A stretch of DNA of 39,188 bases, from contig CAZCIB010000018.1 in assembly GCA_964498755.1 (NCBI GenBank), positions 1-39,188 on the forward strand, read 5' to 3'. Numbering within the stretch: position 1 is the first letter of the stretch; each line of letters begins with the position of its first letter. Source of the DNA: RZZS01 sp964498755 (lineage in GTDB: Bacteria > Pseudomonadota > Alphaproteobacteria > Micavibrionales > Micavibrionaceae). The position numbers and the translations under genes are program-made. The notes beneath the pieces are model-generated. The model was not told the DNA's origin, made no database searches, and saw only the letters and a list, made by a program, of their open reading frames with translations. Shown here piece after piece: positions 7,517 to 16,301 of the stretch.

Positions 7517-7536
7517 GCGCGCGTGAAGGTGAATGT

Positions 7537-8823
7537 ATGAGCAAGAAGCAATCTCAAAAAGCAATTCAGGTTTGCGCGCATTGGGCGGGCATGGAAAGCC
7601 CTGCGCTTATGGGGACGCTTTATGCTGCGCCGGTCAGGGGAAAAGAGGTGTTTTCTTTTGAGTATGATCCGGCCTGGTTGAAATCCAAACAGGCGCAAAT
7701 TCTGGACCCTGAGCTGGGTTTGTTTGAGGGGCCGCAATATGCCCGTGAGAACCGTGATAATTTCGGTGTTTTTCTGGATTCTTCGCCGGACCGTTGGGGG
7801 CGCGTGTTAATGCAGCGGCGCGAAGCCCAAAAAGCAAGGACGGAAGAGCGCGCTATGCGCCCGCTTATGGAGTCTGATTACCTGCTCGGCGTATATGACG
7901 GTCACCGTATGGGCGCTTTGCGTTTCCGGCTTAAGGATGACGGGCCTTTTCTTGATGATCATACAGATATGGCTGCGCCGCCATGGACAAAATTACGGGA
8001 GCTTGAACATGCGAGCCTGCAGCTGGAGCAGGAGCAAGCAGAGGACAGAGCCGACTATGCGAAATGGCTCAATATGTTGATTGCGCCCGGAAGCTCTCTG
8101 GGCGGCGCGCGCCCCAAAGCCAGCGTTCTGGATGAAGCCGGTCATCCGTGGATCGCAAAATTTCCAAGCCGTAATGATGAAATCAACATCGGCCGCTGGG
8201 AATATTTGGTTCATATGCTGGCGCAAAAGGCCGGTATTGTGACCGCTCCAGCCAAAATCAAAAATTTCTCAAGTGAGCATGATACATTTTTGAATTGTCG
8301 TTTTGACCGTAGTTCAAACGGTGAGCGCATTCATTTCGCGTCTGCAATGACACTTCTGGCAAAGCAAGATGGTGATGGCAGTGAAACCGGGGTCAGCTAT
8401 CTTGATCTGGCAGGTTTTATCATGAGAAACGGCGCACAAGTGCAAAAGGATCTGGAGCAGCTTTGGAGGCGCATTCTGTTTTTTGTTTGTATATCAAACA
8501 CGGATGACCATCTGCGCAATCATGGCTTTTTACTCACGCCGCAGGGCTGGGCGCTTTCACCGGCCTATGATATGAACTCTTTGCCGACCAGTAACGGATT
8601 ATCCTTGAATATCACGCGAGAAGATAACAGCCAGAATATAGAGCTGCTTAACAGCGTGGCGCAGGTATTCAGAATTTCAGAAGAGCGCAGAAAAGCAATC
8701 CATAAAGACGTTATTTCATCTGTGCGTGAGTGGCAAAGGCTGGCAAAAGACCTTAAATTTTCAGCGCGCGAAATAGAGATGATGCGAAACGCATTCCGCG
8801 TGGCCGATGCGGAAAGCGGTTAG
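7537..8823 (+). CDS. hipA: HipA-family serine/threonine kinase toxin
   Basis: 428 residues, near the usual 420-440. HipA kinases phosphorylate aminoacyl-tRNA synthetases (GltX in the E. coli case), halting translation and causing dormancy. The N-terminal subdomain is followed by a glycine-rich loop (SSLGGARPKA, about 186-195), a lysine strand (WIAKF, 205-209), the catalytic motif NTDDHLRNHG at 321-330 (D323 as base) and the metal-binding SPAYD ending at D345. The key residues are intact, so it is probably active. The Ser of the autophosphorylation-type loop is present in SSLGG, but whether it is used cannot be told. A VOC gene follows after 8 bp and is probably co-transcribed. Confidence 0.9.
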   Translation: MSKKQSQKAIQVCAHWAGMESPALMGTLYAAPVRGKEVFSFEYDPAWLKSKQAQILDPELGLFEGPQYARENRDNFGVFLDSSPDRWGRVLMQRREAQKARTEERAMRPLMESDYLLGVYDGHRMGALRFRLKDDGPFLDDHTDMAAPPWTKLRELEHASLQLEQEQAEDRADYAKWLNMLIAPGSSLGGARPKASVLDEAGHPWIAKFPSRNDEINIGRWEYLVHMLAQKAGIVTAPAKIKNFSSEHDTFLNCRFDRSSNGERIHFASAMTLLAKQDGDGSETGVSYLDLAGFIMRNGAQVQKDLEQLWRRILFFVCISNTDDHLRNHGFLLTPQGWALSPAYDMNSLPTSNGLSLNITREDNSQNIELLNSVAQVFRISEERRKAIHKDVISSVREWQRLAKDLKFSAREIEMMRNAFRVADAESG

Positions 8824-8831
8824 GAGGAAAA

Positions 8832-9263
8832 ATGGACCAAAGACTAAGCATTATCACGCTGGGCGTTTCAGATTTGAACACATCCCGCGCATTTTACGAG
8901 GCGCTGGGTTGGCGCGTGGCCAGTGAGGGCGGGGCCGATAAAATCGTGGCTTTCAACCTCAATTCCATGGCTCTGGCCCTTTTCCCGCGTGAGGATCTGG
9001 CCAGGGATGCGGGCGTGGAGATGAACGGCGGCGGCAAGGCACATGCGCCGTTTACGCTGGCCTATAATGTTGCTTCCGAAGATGAAGTGGATGCGGTTTT
9101 GAAACAGGCTAAGGAATGCGGCTCGGAGATCATCAAGCCCGCGCAAAAAGTGTTTTGGGGCGGCTATTCCGGATATTTCGCCGACCCGGACGGTTTCCTC
9201 TGGGAGGTTGCCTATAATCCTTTCTCAAAACTGCAGGATGACGGCAGCTTTCAGTGGGTTTAA
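8832..9263 (+). CDS. VOC-family (glyoxalase/dioxygenase-like) protein
   Basis: 143 residues built as a paired beta-alpha-beta-beta-beta module. It opens with SIITLGVSDLNTSRAFYEAL, typical of VOC proteins, and ends with GYFADPDGFLWEVAYNPF, in which the Glu of WEVA is the usual C-terminal metal ligand. The first-strand His ligand is replaced by Thr (IITLGV), so a glyoxalase-I metal site is incomplete and the substrate is unknown. An AGGAGG precedes the ATG by 6 nt. It follows hipA closely and is likely in the same transcript. It may be a hitchhiking resistance or detoxification gene. Confidence 0.82.
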   Translation: MDQRLSIITLGVSDLNTSRAFYEALGWRVASEGGADKIVAFNLNSMALALFPREDLARDAGVEMNGGGKAHAPFTLAYNVASEDEVDAVLKQAKECGSEIIKPAQKVFWGGYSGYFADPDGFLWEVAYNPFSKLQDDGSFQWV

Positions 9264-9312
9264 AGCCTTTCTTTCTGCTGGCTAAATGCAAAGCTTGAGA
9301 TGTTTATATCCT

Positions 9313-9743
9313 TCAATCCATATGCTCGTTTATAATTTTGTAGTAGCCGGGCATGATCTTTGAAATCGTATCTCTGCCTTTTTTGGTTATTCGGATTTTT
9401 TATAGCGAGCGTCACTTTCATTTTTATCAAACTGTATCATTTTATCTTGTTCCAGACGTTTGGCCGTTGTTGTTATAACCGGCTTGGAGATATCCAGCCT
9501 GCTCACAAGATCGGAAATGGTAAAAGTTTCCAACTCGGGCTCCCTGTCCAGAACAATCAATATAAGAAAACGCGTCATTGAAAAATGATATTTCCGAAAA
9601 TAATTTTCTAGATCGCGCATGAGCAAAGAGGCATTTCGCATCATATGAAGCGCTTCGCGCGTTTTATCGATATTCATTTCCGGAAACCGCCTAGCATAGC
9701 GCTGCATTATCTTTTCGCTTGGTAACTCTTTTAGAAAAAACAT
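9313..9743 (-). pseudogene. MarR-family regulator with a frameshift near the C-terminus
   Basis: The uninterrupted frame (9743 to 9387) gives 118 residues with a MarR winged helix: FSMTRFLILIVLDREPELE, then ISDLVSRLDISKPVITTTAK, then RLEQDKMI. It stops just after the wing, at DARYKKSE. Moving by one base at the A6 run (T6 on plus, 9396-9401) restores the expected ending: KIRITKKGRDTISKIMPGYY, then KIINEHMD and a TGA at 9313-9315. The restored protein would have about 143 residues, normal for MarR. A seventh A would repair it. The cause may be a true mutation, slippage-based switching or a sequencing error. If real, dimerisation through the last helix would be lost. Confidence 0.8.
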
Positions 9744-10079
9744 GTTTTTTAATCCTGTCTGAGTTGCGTTATCAATTCATTTTGTTCCCCGTCAGCACAA
9801 GTTGGACAAATAGAGGCTCATTGTTAAGGTGATGTTTTTGGCTCATCGTAGTCGGCGAAGGAGACGCAGATGAGACAAAAACGAAGCGCAGAAAAGGTCT
9901 CAATCAATAAGGAGGCGGACAGGCTTGTCCGGCGGGATGACGCAAAGCCTTCATAAAAGGCGGTTATAGAAGCGGCAATGTCCGGACGTAAAGGCGATTT
10001 AAAGTAGCGTGATGAATGTTTTTATGCGTTAAATGCGACTCGGGTTCTTGAGCAACAATTATTCATTGGCGTTAAAATA
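9744..10079. other. 336-bp intergenic region without a recognisable gene
   Basis: No convincing ORF on either strand. It contains a short palindrome, CGGACA (9916-9921) and TGTCCG (9926-9931), followed by GCGGGATGAC, an ending also typical of the other dispersed inverted repeats here (for example near 20745). It is probably a decayed copy of such an element. The promoter of the MarR gene should lie at its left side. Confidence 0.4.
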
Positions 10080-10844
10080 TTGTTCTTTCTAAACAAGACT
10101 GGCTTTTTCAAAATAAACGATGCGGGGCGACGAAACCGGATCCAGGCGCTCAAGAGGGTTGTCTTTGTCGTTTTGCTGTTGGCAGCGATCGCTTTGGTTT
10201 GGCAATTATTCGGGCTTCCCGAGCGCACCCGACAAAGCCTTGACGACCTTCAGGCTCTTCTGCCGGATCTTGTGCAAAATCGAAATGCCTTTCATCCTCG
10301 GGATTTCCTGGCAGTCATCGCGATATTTTGTTTTTTGACGCTTTTAAGTTTTCCGGTGACTGTGCTGATTTTAATTACGGCGTCGGTTTTCGGACCGGCT
10401 CTCGGGTTTGGATACGCCATGACCGGGGTTCTGTGCGGATCGGCGGCCGGGTTCGTCGCCGGACATTTCGCAGGCAAAAAAGTTTTGCATCGCCTGCTTG
10501 GCGAGAGATTTGACAAACTCAAGGCCGTGATGCACAAAGCCGGCGTTGCAGGCATCGTGATGTTGAGAATGACCCCGGTTGCGCCTTTTGGCGCCGTGAA
10601 CCTGACCGCGGGCATATCTTCCGTTTCCTTTCCTGTTTTTATGGCCGGGACAGTCATCGGAACTACGCCGGGGACCTTTGCGGTCGCCGTGCTGGGTGAC
10701 AGCCTGATTGGCTTGATACAGGACGCAAGCAAACAGGATATTGTTTATTTCACCGCGGGCGCTTTGCTCTGGGCCGCTGTTGTCTGGGGCATGCACAAAT
10801 TTTTAAAGTACTGGCAGGACAGGAAAAACGAAGTTTCTTCTTAA
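10080..10844 (+). CDS. TVP38/TMEM64 (DedA-superfamily) membrane protein
   Basis: About 254 residues if the TTG at 10080 is used. No ATG lies near the N-terminus and no clear ribosome binding site is visible, so the start is uncertain. The core matches SNARE-associated/TVP38 proteins: FPVTVLILITASVFGPALG, then GYAMTGVLCGSAAGFVAGHF, then MLRMTPVAPFGAVNLTAGIS, with the conserved R-P and G-N patterns of the re-entrant loops. Five or six hydrophobic segments are seen. Relatives are implicated in lipid scrambling or undecaprenyl-phosphate recycling, but the role of this branch is unresolved. It stands alone between the MarR gene and the pilin cluster. Confidence 0.82.
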   Translation: MFFLNKTGFFKINDAGRRNRIQALKRVVFVVLLLAAIALVWQLFGLPERTRQSLDDLQALLPDLVQNRNAFHPRDFLAVIAIFCFLTLLSFPVTVLILITASVFGPALGFGYAMTGVLCGSAAGFVAGHFAGKKVLHRLLGERFDKLKAVMHKAGVAGIVMLRMTPVAPFGAVNLTAGISSVSFPVFMAGTVIGTTPGTFAVAVLGDSLIGLIQDASKQDIVYFTAGALLWAAVVWGMHKFLKYWQDRKNEVSS

Positions 10845-10901
10845 AAGAGCTCAAGGGTTTTAACGTAAGAAAGGCTTCCGGACATTTTAGAAGCGCCTAC
10901 T

Positions 10902-10931
10902 TTATCATCATTTTAACTTTTGCGGTATAAT
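10902..10931 (+). promoter_or_regulatory. candidate promoter of the PilV-like operon
   Basis: A perfect TATAAT (10926-10931) with TTATCA (10902-10907) 18 nt upstream. The start codon at 10956 lies 25 bp downstream, so the 5' leader would be short. No strong Shine-Dalgarno is seen. Confidence 0.45.
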
Positions 10932-10955
10932 ATTAATATGTACAATTTTATTTAA

Positions 10956-12329
10956 ATGCTTGTGATGTTTAAAAAAAGTAACGAAATTGCTAACGTTCCG
11001 GATTTGAGCCGCCGCGAAGGAGAAAGCGGCATCGCGCTTGTGCTTGCCTTGCTGCTGGTTTTTGCAATGGCCGGGTTCGTTGTTTTCGCGACATCAACAT
11101 ATGAAGGCGAGGTGGCTTCACAAAAAGCGCGGGGCGCGGCATGGCACCTGGTAACGCTGTCTCAGGCGGCGTATGTCCATGTGCGGGAAAATTCTCTCGA
11201 TCCGGCGCGATTCAGTGGAGACAACAACGGAGACGGCGTACAGGACACGCAATATCACAAGTCCAATCTTGTCGCGCCTGTAACCATCCCGTTTGTTGAA
11301 CTCCAAAATGCGGGCAGATTGCCGCCAGGATTTCCTGATACTAATGCGCTGGGCCAGCAGGCGCGGGTTGTCGCAAGCCGGTATCCTTTCGGGGGCGATA
11401 TCGCCCTGGAATCCACCACATCGGTCTCATACGTTTTTCTGGACAACAGAACAGGAAATCCAATAGAAGCCAGAGAAATGCAGGAACTTGCCGCAGAGGC
11501 GCGCAATCTCGGCATGTCGGTTGAAGCGCCGTTTGTGGATGCGGGCGGTCTTGCCAGCGACTGTGATGGAGATCTCGTAAATGACGCCGCCATATGGGAT
11601 ACAGGGTGTCATACAGTAACGGAATTCGCGTCCTTGACGGGTAACGCATATGCGCCGGGTATGTTGCTCGTCCCTGCCTGGCGTTCAGTATATATAGACG
11701 CGCGGACCCTGAACCGTTTTCCCCGACCGGGAACAAGCGGCAAGTCGATCATGATGGCCGATCTGGAAATGGGAAATGCGCAACGGAACCCGGATGGTAG
11801 CTGCGTGGCGCCGTTTATTGATTATCATATCGAGGGGGATAATACGTTTACGCCCGTGCCGATTGAGACCCTTTGCCAGGTTGACCCAGACAATGGTTCG
11901 GACAACAGGGTTGATCTGATCAACGTTCAACGTTTTGAGGCGCGGCGCTGGTTGCTCGAGGATCAGGGAGGAGCCGAACTGCGTACAGAGCTTGCTGGTG
12001 GCGGCGTTGTAAACACTTACACGGATGAAGTCGGTCCTCTGCCCTACACGACGCCGCCGCCAAGTCAGATTAATCCTGTTTTATCTGTTAGTGGAAGATT
12101 CAACGTAGTCGGCGCCACCCACGTGACCGGGAGGATACCTAACCCCACCAGAGGCACGCCAGGTTTTGTCCCGAGCGCAAACTTTGAGAGGTTAACGCCC
12201 GACGTAAGCAGATTAAACGTTTCCAGAAACGTCGTTGTCTCTTCTGGCGGGGCTGTGCCTGGCGGCGCTTCTATGGAGGTAATCGGCGAGCTGCAAATTC
12301 ATACGATTAACGTAACGGGAACGCCTTAA
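10956..12329 (+). CDS. PilV-like/shufflon-type minor pilin, first of three
   Basis: 457 residues. Head: GESGIALVLALLLVFAMAG (about 22-40), a pilin-type helix that lacks Glu at +5, as in PilX- or GspK-like proteins. It then shows features of the N-terminal part of shufflon PilV adhesins: GRLPPGFPDTNALGQQARV (120-138) and the end-of-domain motif LNRFPRPGTS...ADLEMG (252-273). Acidic loops DNNGDGVQD (89-97) and DCDGDLVND (202-210) resemble calcium-binding turns. Four cysteines could form disulfides outside the membrane. Start choice is open (ATG 10956 or 10965). It leads a tight cluster: the next gene begins 10 bp later. Function inferred: pilus-tip or minor pilin protein. Confidence 0.65.
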   Translation: MLVMFKKSNEIANVPDLSRREGESGIALVLALLLVFAMAGFVVFATSTYEGEVASQKARGAAWHLVTLSQAAYVHVRENSLDPARFSGDNNGDGVQDTQYHKSNLVAPVTIPFVELQNAGRLPPGFPDTNALGQQARVVASRYPFGGDIALESTTSVSYVFLDNRTGNPIEAREMQELAAEARNLGMSVEAPFVDAGGLASDCDGDLVNDAAIWDTGCHTVTEFASLTGNAYAPGMLLVPAWRSVYIDARTLNRFPRPGTSGKSIMMADLEMGNAQRNPDGSCVAPFIDYHIEGDNTFTPVPIETLCQVDPDNGSDNRVDLINVQRFEARRWLLEDQGGAELRTELAGGGVVNTYTDEVGPLPYTTPPPSQINPVLSVSGRFNVVGATHVTGRIPNPTRGTPGFVPSANFERLTPDVSRLNVSRNVVVSSGGAVPGGASMEVIGELQIHTINVTGTP

Positions 12330-12339
12330 AGGATAAGGA

Positions 12340-13647
12340 ATGGCTGACATAAAACCGGACATGGACGCAAACAGGAAAACCGAGCTGGGCCTGACGCTTC
12401 TGGAGACCCTTTTTTCTGTGATGCTTATGGGGGTGACGCTTTATGGCGTCGTCGTTATCATGAATAACTGGAAAGATCATACGCAAAACAGACTGGCGGC
12501 CAATCACTTCAGGAAAGTGCATGAGGCTGCTCTTGCTTATGTCGATAAAAATTTCCAGGATATATGGCGTAACGGTTTTTTGGAGCCCCTCATACGACCC
12601 GACGGAACGCCTGTACAAAACGCCGATTTATCCAATATCGGGCGCATCATCGCTATCCCAGTCGAAGATAATGGGGGTCCTTGGTATCTGAAGGATGATT
12701 TATCTACTCTTTCTCCGGCTTTTTCAGGCCGGACGCTTATCGGCGATCAGGAAATCGCTGCGTTTGTCAGAAACGCCGGCGTAATTAAGGGGTATCCGAC
12801 TCTTGAGGTTTTGACGGGCTCTTATGGCGTTGCCGGTTCTGAGCTTATTCCGGTCGCAAGGTTGATGGACATAGCCGCTGTTATTGGAGAGGAAGGCGGC
12901 TATCTTGGCAGTATCGGCATAATCGGTCCGCCATGTTCGAACGGCGTTATCCAGTCAACGCGTGGTACCTGGTCAGTACAAATGAGCCTTTTCAACGCGT
13001 CGCCCATGCCTGGCAGTCCGGTCTATTGCGGCACTCCTGCGCCGGACGGTATGGGAGGATATATTTCTGCGTACGGTCAGGTACATTATGATCCCAATAT
13101 TAACGCGGATGCGCTTTACCGGGTTGCCGTTCCCGGCCGCAGTGATTTAAACCGCATGCGCGCAAATCTGGACATGAATGGATATAACGTTACAAAAGCT
13201 CATTTTTTGACTGCAGACAGCATGAGAATAGCGGGTCTTTTGAAAAGAAGCTTCGAAGGCTGGGGCGCAATCTGGGACGGCAGTATGAGCGGCGCAAAAG
13301 GCGCATACTTCCGCGTGGATGGCATATTATGGGCGGCCGGTGAAGAAAACATGGTTCTTCATACTTTTTTTCCGGAAAATCCTGCGGACAGAGTCCCCGG
13401 AGCTGATGATTTATGCAGGCACCCGGACGATGTTGAGACTGACCTTTCGACTTTAAATCCCATTTTATCTGCCGCAATCGGCCCGTGTCGAGCAGAAAAA
13501 GGGGAGCTTTTTGTGCGAGGATATGATCTCTCGGGCGATCCGGCGGTTAGAGCGCAAAGAGTTTCGAGCCCGGACTCTGGTCTTGTTTACGATGACGATG
13601 CGGGAGTTGTGTACAATTCTATCTTACGCACAGGAAGCCTGAATTGA
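12340..13647 (+). CDS. PilV-like/shufflon-type minor pilin, second of three
   Basis: 435 residues with a class III-like prepilin site: G17 followed by LTLLE, Glu at +5 (E22), then a hydrophobic helix to about residue 41. A long N-terminal alpha helix (HFRKVHEAALAYVDKNF) and the motif SDLNRMRANLDMNGYNV (268-284) match the N-domain of shufflon PilV proteins, which ends with an L-N-x-M...L-D-M-x-G-x-x-I pattern. The last 150 residues are unlike the sister genes and would form the variable tip. Located 10 bp after the first PilV-like gene and 6 bp before the third. Needs a prepilin peptidase and assembly machinery encoded elsewhere. Confidence 0.7.
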   Translation: MADIKPDMDANRKTELGLTLLETLFSVMLMGVTLYGVVVIMNNWKDHTQNRLAANHFRKVHEAALAYVDKNFQDIWRNGFLEPLIRPDGTPVQNADLSNIGRIIAIPVEDNGGPWYLKDDLSTLSPAFSGRTLIGDQEIAAFVRNAGVIKGYPTLEVLTGSYGVAGSELIPVARLMDIAAVIGEEGGYLGSIGIIGPPCSNGVIQSTRGTWSVQMSLFNASPMPGSPVYCGTPAPDGMGGYISAYGQVHYDPNINADALYRVAVPGRSDLNRMRANLDMNGYNVTKAHFLTADSMRIAGLLKRSFEGWGAIWDGSMSGAKGAYFRVDGILWAAGEENMVLHTFFPENPADRVPGADDLCRHPDDVETDLSTLNPILSAAIGPCRAEKGELFVRGYDLSGDPAVRAQRVSSPDSGLVYDDDAGVVYNSILRTGSLN

Positions 13648-13653
13648 GGGAGT

Positions 13654-14724
13654 ATGAAAATAGTTGGCTTTTTAAAAACGGATTTTATTACAGATGAACG
13701 GGGCGTTTCGCTTCTGGAAATGCTCGGGCTGGTCGTTACGGTGGGTATAGCGATAACCTTGTCAATGACCCTTATGAAAGACTGGGCGGTTATTGCGAAG
13801 GCTGAAAAAACTTCCGATTATATGCAGGTAGTCATGGAAGCCTCCGGAGATATGGCCAAGAACTATACGCGCTTTCAAAGACTGTTCGATGTCATTGAAG
13901 CAAACGGCGGAGCGCTTGAAATACCCATTCTCGATCCTGGAGGGGCGCCGTTCTCCGTTGAGAATGGCGATGCCGGACCCGACCCGGCCTGGTTTGGCAG
14001 CCCTTTAATTGATGCTGGTTTTTCGCCCCGCAATCCCCTTGGGAGCACGATGAGCATGTATGCGGCTACCGAGACGTTTGCCTCGGGGCGCCGCGCTATT
14101 CATCTCCTTTTGATGGCGAAAGAACGCGCGCCTGATGAAATGGTCAGACAGGCAGCCGAGATGTTTGGCGGCCAGGGTGGCATGATAAGCGCGTTGGAAC
14201 TTGTTCCCGGCGCTTGCGGCGGTCCGTGCGCAAACGTTATACGCGGCGTTTATGGTGACTGGGTATTGAATACATCTTTGTTTGCGCCGGCTGGTCTGGA
14301 TACTCTTGTTTCATCGGCTCCGCCGAATTTGGCGGAAGGATCTTATTTGGCCGCTTATAGCTATATCCTTGAGGAAATCGTTTATGGCGATTATGTTCAT
14401 CGTTTTCCGCGACCTGAAAACCCCTCGCTAAACCGGTTGCACAATAGCCTGGATATGGGCGGAAGAAATATATTAGGCGCTGACAATATATTTACTAATA
14501 GCGCTCGCTATACGGATTATATTTCGGTTTACGGAGACGCCTATCTAGAAGGGGAGTTCAAAACTACGGAGATGATTGTGAACGAGGATTTGGGGGTCGA
14601 TGAGCTCGTTTTTCATCCTTTGTTCCTCGACGATCCCAAAATAACGTATATGGCCGAGCGTAATTTTTATGTCGAAGGTGCGACAAACGCCGGCAGCGTT
14701 ACTTGTGTAACCGGATGCCCGTAA
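13654..14724 (+). CDS. PilV-like/shufflon-type minor pilin, third of three
   Basis: 356 residues. Prepilin site G17 followed by VSLLE with Glu at +5 (E22) and a hydrophobic helix to about residue 42. DAGFSPRNPLGSTMSMY (120-136) aligns with the GF..xNxxGQ motif of shufflon PilV N-domains. YVHRFPRPENPSLNRLHNSL, then DMGGRNILGADNIF (247-280) is the domain-end motif. After it only about 75 residues remain, shorter than in the second gene. Its stop abuts the convergent lipoprotein gene at 14725. GGGAG precedes the ATG. Same inferred role as its neighbours; the three may be alternative or stacked tip subunits. Confidence 0.7.
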   Translation: MKIVGFLKTDFITDERGVSLLEMLGLVVTVGIAITLSMTLMKDWAVIAKAEKTSDYMQVVMEASGDMAKNYTRFQRLFDVIEANGGALEIPILDPGGAPFSVENGDAGPDPAWFGSPLIDAGFSPRNPLGSTMSMYAATETFASGRRAIHLLLMAKERAPDEMVRQAAEMFGGQGGMISALELVPGACGGPCANVIRGVYGDWVLNTSLFAPAGLDTLVSSAPPNLAEGSYLAAYSYILEEIVYGDYVHRFPRPENPSLNRLHNSLDMGGRNILGADNIFTNSARYTDYISVYGDAYLEGEFKTTEMIVNEDLGVDELVFHPLFLDDPKITYMAERNFYVEGATNAGSVTCVTGCP

Positions 14725-15471
14725 TCAGGGGCCGCCTCCGCTGGGACAGAAAATCTCTGGATGCGTGACGGTTTGAGTTGCATCCCGGATATCGCCATCC
14801 CATTCGACAAAATTATATGAAATATAAAAATTACCAGCTCCGTCACATGGATTTATTTCCATGTTAAAAGTCTTCTTGTCCTGCCTAGACCATCCGCCGC
14901 GATACTGTAAATTCATGACGTAAACGGGGGCTCCCGGCATTGAATAAGGAATGGAACACGATATCTCAATGGCGGAGCCGTCTCTTGGCCCTCCTGCGAG
15001 CTTAACTGTACCAAACGCGGTGACAGTGCCAACGGAATCTGTTCCGGCTATACTTCTAAGAGCATTTGTAATCAGATGCGGTTGCTGGTCTAACTGACCC
15101 GGCAGGGCGTCCATGCCGCCGCGGGGATAGACAATGATGTATTCGCGCCTGTCATTCACATTGGTGTTGTCAGTGCAATAAGACATCTTGAGGTAATTGC
15201 TGGCCGGACCCGTCGCGGGATGCTCAGCCAATGGCAGGATGGCATGCTCATCTCCGTCTGAGAGACTTCCGGCTTCCCAATCTCGTAATTGCGGCAGCTT
15301 GTCCGACCAGAGCGCGCCGTATTCGATCATGGCCAGCGCAATCTGCCTGGCTTGCGCTTCAAAATTCCTCGAGTCTCTCTCCTTGCGCAGTTGCGCCTCT
15401 TCCGGAAAGCAGCCCGTTACCAGCAGGCAGGCCAGCAAAGCGCACGGCAAAAATCTTTGTTTTATATTCAT
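14725..15471 (-). CDS. lipoprotein convergent with the PilV-like genes
   Basis: 248 residues with a signal-peptidase II site: a basic start (MNIKQR), a hydrophobic stretch and the lipobox LVTGC with C21 as the lipidated residue. The mature part has a helical start (ALAMIEYGALWSDKLPQL) and a beta-rich remainder with several cysteines (ISCSIPYSMPGAPVYVMNL). No known domain is recognised. Its position, end to end with the third PilV-like gene, suggests but does not prove a link to the pilus. Confidence 0.7.
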   Translation of the reverse strand: MNIKQRFLPCALLACLLVTGCFPEEAQLRKERDSRNFEAQARQIALAMIEYGALWSDKLPQLRDWEAGSLSDGDEHAILPLAEHPATGPASNYLKMSYCTDNTNVNDRREYIIVYPRGGMDALPGQLDQQPHLITNALRSIAGTDSVGTVTAFGTVKLAGGPRDGSAIEISCSIPYSMPGAPVYVMNLQYRGGWSRQDKKTFNMEINPCDGAGNFYISYNFVEWDGDIRDATQTVTHPEIFCPSGGGP

Positions 15472-15571
15472 AAATATATCTTACCACAAAAATAGTTTAC
15501 GAAGAATTTCAACATTACCCTGATCTTTGAAACAGGCAATTGCGTACCTACTTCTTTGTTTGGAGGTGAAA

Positions 15572-16300
15572 ATGTCAAAACCGGTCGTAATTATTGGCGC
15601 AACCGGCGGAACCGGAAGCGCGCTTGCAAGAAAGCTTGCGGAGCAGGGACGTGACCTGTTCCTGATCGGGCGGGATGAAGCTGCAACGGAACAGCTTGCG
15701 GGAGAGCTGGGCTGCGATTCCGCCATTGCCGACGTCACCGATGAAGACGCTGTCAGGAGCGCGGTTGAAAAGGCCGATCAGGGCGAGGGTCTGGCCGGTC
15801 TGGCTTATTGCGTTGGCTCGATTTTGCTCAAGCCGTTTAAAGCGCTCTCGCATGAGGATTACGAGCAAACTTTTCGCCTGAATTTTTACGGCGCGGTTCA
15901 TGCGCTCAACGCTGCGGAAAAACCGCTGAAGGCCGGGCGGGGCAGTGTCGTGCTTTTCTCCACCATCGCCGTCCAGCAGGGGTTTATCCAGCACGCCGCG
16001 ATTGCCTCGGCCAAGGGCGCAATTGAGGGGTTGACGCGGTCCCTGGCGGCGGAGTGGGCACCGGACGTGCGGGTGAATGCAATCGCCCCGAGTCTGACCG
16101 ATACGAAGATGGCTGAAAAACTGACATCGAGCGAGCAAATGGCCAAAGGCATCGCCGCCATGCACGCCGTGCCGCGCCTCGGCAAGCCTGAGGATCATGC
16201 GCACATGGCCGCGTTCCTGCTTTCGGAGCAATCCGGCTGGATCACGGGGCAGGTTATGCATGTCGACGGCGGCCGCAGTTCTTTGCGCGTTAAGGGGTGA
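15572..16300 (+). CDS. short-chain dehydrogenase/reductase lacking the catalytic Tyr
   Basis: 242 residues from the ATG at 15572, chosen because GGAGG lies 5 nt before it; an in-frame upstream start at 15527 has no such site. Rossmann nucleotide loop GATGGTGSAL (9-18), the C-terminal NAIAPS and GQVMHVDGG match classical SDRs. In the catalytic region, FSTIAVQQGFIQHAAIASAK keeps Ser (S130) and Lys (K148), but the Tyr expected at position 144 is Ile. It may be a binding or regulatory SDR, or use another residue. The photolyase gene starts one base after its stop, so the two are an operon. Confidence 0.88.
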   Translation: MSKPVVIIGATGGTGSALARKLAEQGRDLFLIGRDEAATEQLAGELGCDSAIADVTDEDAVRSAVEKADQGEGLAGLAYCVGSILLKPFKALSHEDYEQTFRLNFYGAVHALNAAEKPLKAGRGSVVLFSTIAVQQGFIQHAAIASAKGAIEGLTRSLAAEWAPDVRVNAIAPSLTDTKMAEKLTSSEQMAKGIAAMHAVPRLGKPEDHAHMAAFLLSEQSGWITGQVMHVDGGRSSLRVKG

Positions 16301-16301
16301 T

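Noticed and set aside
10956..14724. Possible shufflon recombination sites in the PilV-like genes
   Set aside because: No repeated 19-bp inversion-site motif and no recombinase gene were found by eye.
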